The translations under genes and the position numbers were made by a program. Of a stretch of DNA of 23,647 nucleotides, positions 14,707-22,456 are shown piece after piece. Position 1 is the first letter of the stretch. Each line of letters starts with the position of its first letter. The notes under the pieces are model-generated. The model was not told where the DNA came from, made no database searches, and was given only the letters and a program-made list of their open reading frames with translations. Source of the stretch: DATAVK01 sp036267755 (GTDB lineage Bacteria; Actinomycetota; Actinomycetes; JAFAQI01); the NCBI GenBank assembly GCA_036267755.1, contig DATAVK010000006.1:1-23647 (forward strand), read 5' to 3'.

Positions 14707-16299
14707 ATGACGGATGTCAGTAGGCGTCAGTTCTTCACCGGCGCCGCAGGCGTAGCGGTCCTCGGCGGCCTCGCGGCCGCGTGCGGGAGCTCGAGCTCAG
14801 GCTCGTCGCCCAGCACGAGCGCCTCGGTCGCTGCCGGTACGCCCAAGGCTGGCGGCAACTTCCGCCTCGGGGTCACCGGTGGTGGGTCGAAGGACATCCT
14901 CGACGGGCAGAACATCATCACCAAGCCCGACCAGGCCCGGCTGGTTACCGCGTTCGAGACCCTGCTGGAGTACGACGAGAACTACCAGCTGCAGGAGACC
15001 GGCCTCGCCCAGCACGTCACCCAGGACAACCCGAAGCAGTACACGATCCAGCTGCGGCAGGGCATCGAGTTCCAGAACGGCAAGACGCTGACGGCGGACG
15101 ACGTTATCTACTCGCTGCAGCGGATCGGAACGAAGGGCAACGGCCTCACCGGGTTCGCGGCAACCGCGACGATGGACATCAAGAACGTCAAGAAGATGGA
15201 CAAGTACACCGTCCGGCTGCCGTTGCTCTCCGCGGACTCGACCATCCCGGACACCCTCGCCGGATACACCTTCGGCATCGTGCCGGTGGGCTACAAGGCC
15301 TTCCCGCACGCGCAGGTCGGGACCGGCGCGTACAAGCTCAAGAGCTTCACGCCGGGTCAGCAGAGCGTCCACACCCGCAACCCCAACTACTGGCGCGGCG
15401 GCGGCCAGCCGTGGTTCGACCAGGTCACCATCATCGACTTCAACAGCGCGACCGCCCAGGCGAACGCGCTGTTCGGCGGCCAGCTCGACGCGATCACCGA
15501 CCTGCCGGCCTCGCAGGTGAAGGTCGCGCAGGGGCACGGCCAGAAGGCACTGATTTCCAAGACCGGTGGCTGGCTCCCGCTCTGTATGGCGATCGACATG
15601 CCGCCGTTCGACGATGTGAAGGTCCGCCAGGCGATGCGTCTGATCGTCGACCGGCCGGCGATGATCGAGCAGGTCGCGTCGGGCTACGGTTTCGTCGGCA
15701 ACGACCTCTACGCGCCGTTCGACGCGGGGTACGACCACTCGCTGCCGCAGCGCCACCAGGACATCGACCAGGCCAAGTCGCTGCTCAAGGCGGCCGGCAA
15801 GGAAGGCCTGACCGTCGACCTGCACACCACGAACGGTGCTGCTGGCATGGTCGAGACCGCAACGATCTTCGCCCAGCAGGCGAAGGCCGCCGGCGTGACG
15901 GTCAACCTGCACAACGACCCGAACTACTACGGCAGCCAGTACCTGAAGCTGGCCTTCTCGGTCGACTTCTGGGGCACCCGCAACTACCTCAGCCAGGTGC
16001 AGCAGGGGTCGCTGCCGAACTCGCCGTACAACGAGACGCACTGGCCGCCGAAGTCCGGCACCGGCTCGAACTTCGGGTCGCTCTACTCGCAGGCGCTGGC
16101 CGCCACCGACTCGTCCAAGCGGATCGAGATCACGCAGGAGATGCAGAAGCTCGAGTACGACATCGGCGGCTACATCATCCCGTTCTTCGGTGACCTCATC
16201 GACGGTTACGCGTCGAACGTGCATGGTCTCGAACCCAGTAAGGGCACGCTGAACCTCGACAGCTTCGGGCACGGTTACCGGACTATCTGGTTCGCCTGA
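14707..16299 (+). CDS. ABC transporter substrate-binding lipoprotein, family 5 (Dpp/Opp type), Tat-exported
   Basis: The 530-residue protein has a Tat-type signal with SRRQFF at residues 5-10, a hydrophobic stretch, and a lipobox-like LAAAC with Cys26 as the lipid anchor. A Ser-rich linker leads to an SBP_bac_5 domain, recognisable from IQLRQGIEFQNGKTLTADDVIYSLQRI, GTGAYKLKSFTPGQ and VRQAMRLIVDRPAMIEQV. It would bind substrate outside the membrane for the permeases encoded next. ATG 14707 has AAGAAGG about ten bases upstream; longer in-frame starts would bury the twin-arginine signal. Family 5 proteins bind peptides but also nickel, opines and other amines. The operon partner choline-sulfatase suggests a sulfated or quaternary amine ligand, by inference only. 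Confidence 0.9.
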   Translation: MTDVSRRQFFTGAAGVAVLGGLAAACGSSSSGSSPSTSASVAAGTPKAGGNFRLGVTGGGSKDILDGQNIITKPDQARLVTAFETLLEYDENYQLQETGLAQHVTQDNPKQYTIQLRQGIEFQNGKTLTADDVIYSLQRIGTKGNGLTGFAATATMDIKNVKKMDKYTVRLPLLSADSTIPDTLAGYTFGIVPVGYKAFPHAQVGTGAYKLKSFTPGQQSVHTRNPNYWRGGGQPWFDQVTIIDFNSATAQANALFGGQLDAITDLPASQVKVAQGHGQKALISKTGGWLPLCMAIDMPPFDDVKVRQAMRLIVDRPAMIEQVASGYGFVGNDLYAPFDAGYDHSLPQRHQDIDQAKSLLKAAGKEGLTVDLHTTNGAAGMVETATIFAQQAKAAGVTVNLHNDPNYYGSQYLKLAFSVDFWGTRNYLSQVQQGSLPNSPYNETHWPPKSGTGSNFGSLYSQALAATDSSKRIEITQEMQKLEYDIGGYIIPFFGDLIDGYASNVHGLEPSKGTLNLDSFGHGYRTIWFA

Positions 16300-16318
16300 C
16301 CCGCGCGGGATCGCCGTC

Positions 16319-17290
16319 GTGAACTGGCTCAGAGGCGGGGGTATCGCCGGGTTCATCGTGCGCCGGCTGCTGCTCGCGGTGGTCGTGCTGTTCCTGGTCT
16401 CGGTCCTGGTGTTCGCCTCCACCCAGGCGCTGGGTAACCCGGCCCGGGCGATCCTCGGCCGCAACGCGACCCCGGCAAGCCTGGCCGCGCTCAGCGCGCA
16501 GCTACACCTCGGCCAGCCCTTCGTCACCCAGTACTGGGACTGGCTGAAGGGCCTGTTGCACGGCAACCTCGGCATCTCGCTCGCAGCTCAGCAACCGGTC
16601 ACCAAGGTGATCAGCGCGCGGCTGGTGAACTCCGCCGCGCTGGTCGTCCTGTCGGGGGCCATCTCGATCCCGCTGTCGATCGCGATCGGGTCGTGGGCGG
16701 CGCTGCGGCGGGAGAAGCTCTTCGACACCGCCAGCTCGACGTTGCTGCTCGTGCTGGCCGCGCTGCCGGAGTTCGTCGTGGCCGTCGTCCTCGTCATCCT
16801 GCTGTCCACCACGGTGTTCCACTGGCTGCCGGCGATCAGCCCGATTCCGCCCGGCTCCCGGCCCTGGGACCACGGCAAGGCGCTCATCCTGCCCACCGCC
16901 ACCTTGGTCATCGCCGTCGCGCCGTACGTTGCCCGGGTGATGCGCGCGTCGATGATCGAGGTGCTCGAGAGCGACTACGTCGAGATGGCGCGGCTCAAGG
17001 GGCTGCCGGAGCGGACGGTGCTCATCCGGCATGCGCTGCCGAATGCGCTGGGCCCGGTCTTTCAGGTCATCGCGATCAACCTGGCCTACCTCGCGGGAGG
17101 CATCGTCGTCGTCGAGTACGTCTTCAACTACACCGGTATCGGTAGTGCCTTGCAGGACGCGGTGATCAACCACGACATCCCGCTGGTCCAGGCGCTGGCC
17201 ATGATCATCGCCGCCGTGTACGTCGTCCTCAACCTGCTCGCCGACGTGGCCACGATCCTTGTGACACCACGGCTGAGGACGCGGCTGTGA
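16319..17290 (+). CDS. ABC transporter permease, DppB-like
   Basis: The 323-residue inner-membrane protein has about six membrane helices. The first is near FIVRRLLLAVVVLFLVSVLV (residues 13-32), followed by the extracytoplasmic loop typical of DppB/OppB. The EAA loop that docks on the ATPase is visible as SDYVEMARLKGLPERTVLIRHALPNALGP (about 220-248). GTG 16319 follows the binding-protein stop by 19 bases with only a weak ribosome site (CGGGA). The stop overlaps the next permease start (GTGA). It forms the pore together with the downstream DppC-like protein. Confidence 0.9.
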   Translation: MNWLRGGGIAGFIVRRLLLAVVVLFLVSVLVFASTQALGNPARAILGRNATPASLAALSAQLHLGQPFVTQYWDWLKGLLHGNLGISLAAQQPVTKVISARLVNSAALVVLSGAISIPLSIAIGSWAALRREKLFDTASSTLLLVLAALPEFVVAVVLVILLSTTVFHWLPAISPIPPGSRPWDHGKALILPTATLVIAVAPYVARVMRASMIEVLESDYVEMARLKGLPERTVLIRHALPNALGPVFQVIAINLAYLAGGIVVVEYVFNYTGIGSALQDAVINHDIPLVQALAMIIAAVYVVLNLLADVATILVTPRLRTRL

Positions 17291-18192
17291 ACCCGGGCAC
17301 CGGCGGCGCCGTCGCGACCGCGGGCCTCGAGCTCGCGACGCCTCCCGTCAAACCGTCGTCGCTGTTCCGTCGCTCCTTGCGGTTGTGGCGGACCAGGATC
17401 GGGGTGGCGCTTGTCCTGATTCTGGTGCTGCTCGCGATCTTCGGCCCCTACCTGGCGCCACACTCGCCCGACGCCTTCATCGGCGCACCCAACTCCTCGC
17501 CGGGCGGCAAGGCAGTGCTGGGGACGGACTACCTCGGCCAGGACGTGCTGAGCCGGTTCCTGTACGGCGGCCGAAGCATCCTGTTCATGGCGATCATCGC
17601 GACCGGGATCGGCCTGATCGCCGGCGTCGCGATCGGGCTGATTGCGGCGTACTCGCGCAACGCCGTCGACGACGTGCTGATGCGCGGGATGGACGTCATC
17701 ATGGCGTTCCCGCAGATCATGCTGGCGCTGGTCGCGGTCACCGTGATCGGCGCGCACGCCTGGGTGATCGTCGCCGCGATCGCGCTGACCACCGCGCCCC
17801 GGGTTGCCCGCGTCACCCGTGGCACGGCCCAACCCGTCGTCGAACGCGACTTCGTCGCAGCGACGGAGGCGATGGGTGTCCCGCGCTGGCGGATCCTGAC
17901 CGGTGAGCTGCTGCCCAACATCCTCGGGCCGCTGATGGTCGAGTCGAGCCTCCGGCTGACCTACTCGATCGGCGTCATCGCCGCCCTTGCCTTCCTCGGA
18001 CTATCGCCCAACCCCAACAGCGCCAACTGGGGCACGATGATCAACGAGAACGAGATCGCGCTCTCGGTGCAACCGTGGGGCGTCGTGATCCCGGTCATCG
18101 CGCTCGCGGCGCTCACCATGGGGACCGGCCTGATGGGTGACGGCATCGCGCGAACCGCCGCCGGCATCGACCGGGCGCGAGGTGAGGAATGA
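17287..18192 (+). CDS. ABC transporter permease, DppC-like
   Basis: The 301-residue membrane protein starts at GTG 17287, overlapping the previous stop by four bases. It has an N-terminal cytoplasmic tail and a first helix around GVALVLILVLLAIFGPYLAP. The DppC/OppC hallmark GTDYLGQDVLSRFLYGGR comes next. The EAA loop reads VVERDFVAATEAMGVPRWRILTGELLPN (about 180-207). It ends in another 4-base overlap (ATGA) with the ATPase gene. It pairs with the DppB-like permease to form the transmembrane channel. Confidence 0.9.
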   Translation: MNPGTGGAVATAGLELATPPVKPSSLFRRSLRLWRTRIGVALVLILVLLAIFGPYLAPHSPDAFIGAPNSSPGGKAVLGTDYLGQDVLSRFLYGGRSILFMAIIATGIGLIAGVAIGLIAAYSRNAVDDVLMRGMDVIMAFPQIMLALVAVTVIGAHAWVIVAAIALTTAPRVARVTRGTAQPVVERDFVAATEAMGVPRWRILTGELLPNILGPLMVESSLRLTYSIGVIAALAFLGLSPNPNSANWGTMINENEIALSVQPWGVVIPVIALAALTMGTGLMGDGIARTAAGIDRARGEE

Positions 18193-20045
18193 GCACCGCT
18201 CCCGCCGCGGTCGGCACCGCAGTGTCGGTCCGGAACCTCGACATCGTGATCGCCTCGACCGGTACGCCGGTCGTCCAGGACGTGTCGTTCGACATCGCGC
18301 GCGGCGAGATCGTGGGTGTCGTCGGTGAGTCCGGCTCGGGGAAGACGACGATCGGCCTGGCGTTGCTGGGCCATGCCCGGCGCGGGTTGCGGATCAGTGG
18401 TGGCAGCGTGCTGCTCGGCGACGACGACGTGCTCGCGCTCGGCGACGAGGAACGCCGCAAGCTGCGCGGATCCGTGGTCTCCTATGTGCCGCAGGACCCG
18501 GCCTCGTCGCTGAACCCCGCGCTGCGGATCGGTATCCAGCTGCGTGAGGCGTTGCAAGCGCACGCCACTGGCGGTGAGGACCACGCCGCTCGGATCGCGG
18601 AGATGATGCGCGAGGTCGCGCTGCCCGACGACCCGAAGTTCCTCAAGCGCTATCCGCACGAGCTCTCGGGCGGCCAGCAGCAACGTGTCGGGCTGGCGAT
18701 GGCCTTCGCGAACCGGCCGCGGCTCATCGTGCTGGACGAGCCGACGACTGGTCTGGACGTCACGACGCAGGCGCACGTGCTGTCGACGGTGCGGGAGCTC
18801 GCGACCCTGCACGACGTCGCCGCGCTGTACGTCAGCCACGACCTCGCGGTCGTCGCGACCCTGGCCCGCCGGGTCGCGGTCATGTACGCGGGTCGCATCG
18901 TCGAGGTCGGCGACGCCGACGATCTCTTCGAGTCCTCAGGTCACCCCTATACCCGCCGGCTGATCGGCGCGATCCCGCGCCTCACCGGTGGTCGGTCGCT
19001 GCTTGGCATCCCAGGGCATGCACCGTCTCCGGGCCAGCGGCCGAAGGGATGCGCGTTCTCGCCGCGATGCAGTCTGCGGATCGAGGAGTGCGACGCGGCG
19101 CTGCCCGAGCTGCGACCGATCGCCCCGGACCACTCGGCCCGCTGTATCCGGGCGGAACTGGTCATCACCCAGCAGCGCGGCATCGCCGGCGACCCGATCG
19201 AGATGCCCTCCGACGCCGAAGGCGCGATGCCGGCGCTGCGGCTGACGAACGTCACCGCGTCGTACGGCAAGTTCGAGGTCGTCCACTCGGTGACGCTGGA
19301 CCTAGCGGCACGGGAGTGCGTCGCCCTGGTCGGTGAGTCCGGCTCCGGCAAGACGACGACGGCGCGGTCGGTCGCTGGTCTGCACAGGGGATGGACCGGC
19401 ACGATCAAGCTGGGGAACGAGGAGCTGCAACCGTCGGCCCGTAGCCGCAGCGACGACGCCCGCCGGCAGATCCAGTACATCTTCCAGAATCCCTACGGGT
19501 CGTTGAATCCCCGTCGTACCGTCGGAGAGACGATCGCCCAGCCGTTGAAGGTCTTCGGTACGGCGACCGGCCGGGACGCGGACCTCCGGGTCGGCGAAAT
19601 GCTCGAGCGGGTATCGCTGACTGGGGCGTACGCGAACCGTTACCCCGACCAGCTCTCCGGCGGCGAGCGGCAGCGGGTCGCGATCGCGCGGGCACTGGTG
19701 TGCGAGCCGACCGTGCTGATCTGCGATGAGGTGACGTCGGCGCTCGATGTCAGCGTGCAGGCCGCGATCGTCGAGCTGCTTGGAAACCTGCAGCGCGACC
19801 TGGGGCTCGCGATGCTGTTCGTCACGCACAACCTGCCGTTGGTCCGGTCGATCGCGCAGCGGGTCGCGGTGATGAGCAACGGGAGCATCGTCGAGCTCGG
19901 TGAGACGGCTCAGGTGTTGTCGAACCCGACGGTGGAGTACACGCAGCAGCTGCTGTCCGACACCCCGTCGCTGGAGGTCGCCGCCGCTGCTGCGGACGCG
20001 GATGTGGCCCTCGGCGACCCGCCGGCCGACCCGGTCGGGACCTAG
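18189..20045 (+). CDS. Fused double ATPase of a Dpp/Opp-type ABC importer (DppD-DppF fusion)
   Basis: The 618-residue protein carries two complete nucleotide-binding domains, replacing the separate DppD and DppF subunits. Domain 1 has Walker A GESGSGKT at 46-53, signature LSGGQQQR at 159-166, Walker B LIVLDEP at 179-185 and the H-loop His217. Domain 2 has Walker A at 382-389, LSGGERQR at 489-496, Walker B LICDEV at 510-515 and His547. After domain 1 lies the oligopeptide-transporter C-terminal extension with Cys288, Cys294, Cys301 and Cys319, spaced as in the DppD proteins that bind a 4Fe-4S cluster. Both ATP sites look intact, so both probably hydrolyse. ATG 18189 overlaps the permease stop. 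The choline-sulfatase gene begins 12 bases after its end. Confidence 0.93.
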   Translation: MSTAPAAVGTAVSVRNLDIVIASTGTPVVQDVSFDIARGEIVGVVGESGSGKTTIGLALLGHARRGLRISGGSVLLGDDDVLALGDEERRKLRGSVVSYVPQDPASSLNPALRIGIQLREALQAHATGGEDHAARIAEMMREVALPDDPKFLKRYPHELSGGQQQRVGLAMAFANRPRLIVLDEPTTGLDVTTQAHVLSTVRELATLHDVAALYVSHDLAVVATLARRVAVMYAGRIVEVGDADDLFESSGHPYTRRLIGAIPRLTGGRSLLGIPGHAPSPGQRPKGCAFSPRCSLRIEECDAALPELRPIAPDHSARCIRAELVITQQRGIAGDPIEMPSDAEGAMPALRLTNVTASYGKFEVVHSVTLDLAARECVALVGESGSGKTTTARSVAGLHRGWTGTIKLGNEELQPSARSRSDDARRQIQYIFQNPYGSLNPRRTVGETIAQPLKVFGTATGRDADLRVGEMLERVSLTGAYANRYPDQLSGGERQRVAIARALVCEPTVLICDEVTSALDVSVQAAIVELLGNLQRDLGLAMLFVTHNLPLVRSIAQRVAVMSNGSIVELGETAQVLSNPTVEYTQQLLSDTPSLEVAAAAADADVALGDPPADPVGT

Positions 20046-20057
20046 CGAGGATTCGCG

Positions 20058-21578
20058 ATGCCCGCTCGTCAACCTGACATCCTCATCATCATGGCGGACC
20101 AAATGGTTCCGTCTGCGTTGCCATTCCACGGAAATCCGATCGTGGCGACTCCGGCGATGTCGTGGCTCGCCGAGTCCGGGGTGGTGTTCGACGCGGCGTA
20201 CACCGGCAGTCCGCTCTGCGCTCCCGGTCGCGCGTCGTTCATGACCGGGCTGTTGCCGTCCCGCCACCGCGCCTATGACAATGCGGCGGAGTTCACGTCG
20301 GAGATCCCGACCTTCGCTCACTACCTGCGCCGGGCCGGCTACCGCACTGTGCTGTCGGGCAAGATGCACTTCTGCGGGACCGACCAGCTCCATGGATTCG
20401 AGGAACGCCTCACCACGGACATCTATCCGGCGGATTACGGCTGGACTCCCAACTGGGACCGTCCGCATGAGCGGCCGAGTTGGTACCACGACATGCTCTC
20501 GGTCATCGACGCCGGACCGTGCGTGCGTTCCAACCAGCTGGACTTCGACGACGAGGTGGCGTTCGCCGCCGAACGCTCACTGTTCTCGCACATTCGTTCC
20601 GGCGACGAGCGGCCGTTCTGCTACGTCGTGTCGTTCAGCCACCCGCACGACCCGTTCGCGATTCCCAGCAAGTGGTGGGACCTCTACCGCGACGAGGACA
20701 TCCCGATGCCCGACGTCGGGTACGACGAGGCCTCCCTGCATCCGCACGAGCGTCGGCTGCGAGAGGTGTGCGCCATGAACGGCGTCGAGATCACCGACGC
20801 CCAGGTGCGTGCGGCACGGCGGGCGTACTACGGCGCGATCTCCTACGTCGACGACCACACCTCCAGGCTGATCGGCTTGCTGCGGGAGACCGGTCGGCTC
20901 GACGACACCGTTGTCATCGTGACCAGCGATCACGGCGAGATGCTCGGGGAGCGCGGCGCTTGGTACAAGATGAGCTTCTACGAGGGGTCGGCACGGGTGC
21001 CACTCGTCGTGCGCGCGCCTCGACTCTTCGAGCCTGGCCGGGTATCGACAGCGGTGTCGACCATGGACCTGCTGCCGACACTGTTCGGCCTCGCCCACGA
21101 CGGTGACGAGTCGGGTGCGGTCGGCCCGCTCGACGGCCGCAGCCTGCTGCCACACCTGTCCGGCGTACCCGACCATGACGACACGGTCGCGGAGTACCTC
21201 GCCGAGGGTGCGATCGCGCCGATCGTGATGATCCGGCGCGGCCGGCTGAAGTTCATCCACTCACCGGCCGACCCCGACCAGCTGTTCGACCTGGTGGCCG
21301 ACCCGCACGAGCAGATCAACCTGGTCGACGACCCGTCATCCGTGGCCGTGGTGGAGGAGTTCCGGCGCGAGGTCGCCGCCCGGTGGGATCTGGCGGCGCT
21401 CGATCGCGAGGTGCGGGAGAGCCAGCAGCGCCGGTTCGCCGTGAGCCAGGCGCTCGGGACCGGCGTACAGACACCGTGGGACTTCACCCCGACGTACGAC
21501 GCATCACACCGCTACATCCGCAACCACATGGACCTCAACGACCTCGAGGAGATGGCCCGCTTCCCACCGGTTCGGTGA
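20058..21578 (+). CDS. betC: Choline-sulfatase (BetC-like), formylglycine-dependent type I sulfatase
   Basis: The 506-residue enzyme should hydrolyse choline-O-sulfate to choline and sulfate. The sulfatase signature SPLCAPGRASFMTG puts the cysteine converted to formylglycine at Cys54, the same position as in Sinorhizobium meliloti BetC. Other active-site residues are Asp14, Asn75, Lys102, His104, His195/His197, Asp291-His292 and Lys304. Full-length similarity includes the BetC-typical block GFEERLTTDIYPAD-GWTP and the C-terminal RESQQRR and YIRNHMDLNDLEE segments, which belong to the choline-sulfatase tail. There is no signal peptide, so it is cytoplasmic and needs imported substrate, consistent with the ABC importer directly upstream. 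GAGGA lies about seven bases before ATG 20058. A sulfatase-maturation enzyme is not encoded in the window. Confidence 0.92.
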   Translation: MPARQPDILIIMADQMVPSALPFHGNPIVATPAMSWLAESGVVFDAAYTGSPLCAPGRASFMTGLLPSRHRAYDNAAEFTSEIPTFAHYLRRAGYRTVLSGKMHFCGTDQLHGFEERLTTDIYPADYGWTPNWDRPHERPSWYHDMLSVIDAGPCVRSNQLDFDDEVAFAAERSLFSHIRSGDERPFCYVVSFSHPHDPFAIPSKWWDLYRDEDIPMPDVGYDEASLHPHERRLREVCAMNGVEITDAQVRAARRAYYGAISYVDDHTSRLIGLLRETGRLDDTVVIVTSDHGEMLGERGAWYKMSFYEGSARVPLVVRAPRLFEPGRVSTAVSTMDLLPTLFGLAHDGDESGAVGPLDGRSLLPHLSGVPDHDDTVAEYLAEGAIAPIVMIRRGRLKFIHSPADPDQLFDLVADPHEQINLVDDPSSVAVVEEFRREVAARWDLAALDREVRESQQRRFAVSQALGTGVQTPWDFTPTYDASHRYIRNHMDLNDLEEMARFPPVR

Positions 21579-21602
21579 AATCCGTGTGCTTGTCCCCGGT
21601 TG

Positions 21603-21658
21603 TATGGTTCGCCTGGGGGGTCGAACCTCGGCACCCCATGTCGATCTGGGGGTAGGAA
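21603..21658 (+). promoter_or_regulatory. Promoter/leader of secreted paralogue 1, shared with paralogue 2
   Basis: This stretch closely resembles 22400-22456. Shared blocks are TATGGT (21603-21608, a possible -10), a GGGGGG run (21615-21620), a TCGGC...CCCC block, TGTCGA and CTGGGG. GGGGT (21617-21621) can pair with ACCCC (21633-21637), with CGA/TCG inside, forming a hairpin in the leader. I see no clear -35 element. Confidence 0.45.
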
Positions 21659-22369
21659 ATGAAGGTACGACAGCTATTCAGCCGAGGCATTGCGGTCGGT
21701 GGCATCGGTGCGTTGGCGTTGACGGCCGGGGGTCTGGGTATCGCGACCGCAGCGAACGGCGGCTCGCTGGTGCTGGGGCACCACAACACCGCGACCAAGA
21801 CCACGACGCTGACGGACAAGCACGGCACGCCGTTGGCGCTGGTCGGCAAGAAGACGAAGCCTCCGCTGAAGGTCAACAGCTCCAAGCAGGTCGCGCACTT
21901 CAACGCGTCCCTGCTCGGGGGCTTGTCGGCCGCGCAGCTGAACTCGGGATCTGCGGGACAGATTCCGGTGGCCACAGACCTCACCATCCCGGCCGGGTCG
22001 GAAACCCTCGTCTCGCAGACCAGCGTGCTCAGCAAGGGCACCTACTACGTGAACGCCTCGACACTGCTCGTGGGTAGCGACGGGGGCTTCTGCTACATCG
22101 GGACGAGCGACAACAGCTCGACGGCCGTGCAGTGGGGCGGCTTGGAACCGGCCAGCACCGGCACGGCGGACTACTCACAGGCCAGCGAGACGGCCGTCGT
22201 GAAGGTGACAACACCGATCAGGTACGGGCAGTACTGCGAGAGCAATGGTGGGACCACGGACTTCGCGTACAACGCCGGTATCTTCGCGATCCGCATCGCT
22301 CACGCCACCGCGGTCACGCAACCGGCGATCCGGGTGAATCACACCCACGTGGCGGCGCCTGGGCGCTGA
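21659..22369 (+). CDS. Secreted protein of unknown function, tandem paralogue 1
   Basis: The 236-residue protein has a Sec-type signal peptide: MKVRQLFSRG, a Gly/Ala/Leu-rich core, and likely cleavage near TAA-NGG (about residue 32). A conserved segment follows (33-95) with NGGSLVLGHHNTATKTTTL, GTPLALV, PPLKVNSSKQV and LNASLLGG. This is a motif set I recognise in many actinobacterial exported proteins and that resembles tail-fibre-like repeat segments. The C-terminal part (about 100-236) is probably a beta-rich domain with two cysteines, Cys145 and Cys193, that could form a disulfide. ATG 21659 follows GGGGGT. No function is known to me. Its twin lies 87 bases downstream. Confidence 0.75.
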   Translation: MKVRQLFSRGIAVGGIGALALTAGGLGIATAANGGSLVLGHHNTATKTTTLTDKHGTPLALVGKKTKPPLKVNSSKQVAHFNASLLGGLSAAQLNSGSAGQIPVATDLTIPAGSETLVSQTSVLSKGTYYVNASTLLVGSDGGFCYIGTSDNSSTAVQWGGLEPASTGTADYSQASETAVVKVTTPIRYGQYCESNGGTTDFAYNAGIFAIRIAHATAVTQPAIRVNHTHVAAPGR

Positions 22370-22399
22370 GCGAGACCCTGCTGGACTCCCCCTGGGCGA

Positions 22400-22456
22400 T
22401 ATGGTCCCGCCCGGGGGGACCGACCGTCGGCGCCCCTTGTCGAACTGGGGTGGAAT
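22400..22456 (+). promoter_or_regulatory. Promoter/leader of secreted paralogue 2
   Basis: This is the counterpart of 21603-21658. It has TATGGT at 22400-22405 and GGGGGG at 22413-22418. Here GGGG can pair with CCCC at 22433-22436, with CCGA (22420-22423)/TCGG (22427-22430) as an inner stem, so the hairpin shape is kept although bases differ. The duplication therefore included control sequence. Confidence 0.45.

Noticed and set aside
14797..16575. Long minus-strand frame (about 592 codons) opposite the binding-protein gene
   Set aside because: It is antisense to a clear Tat-lipoprotein solute-binding gene with a promoter and operon context; no recognisable domain.
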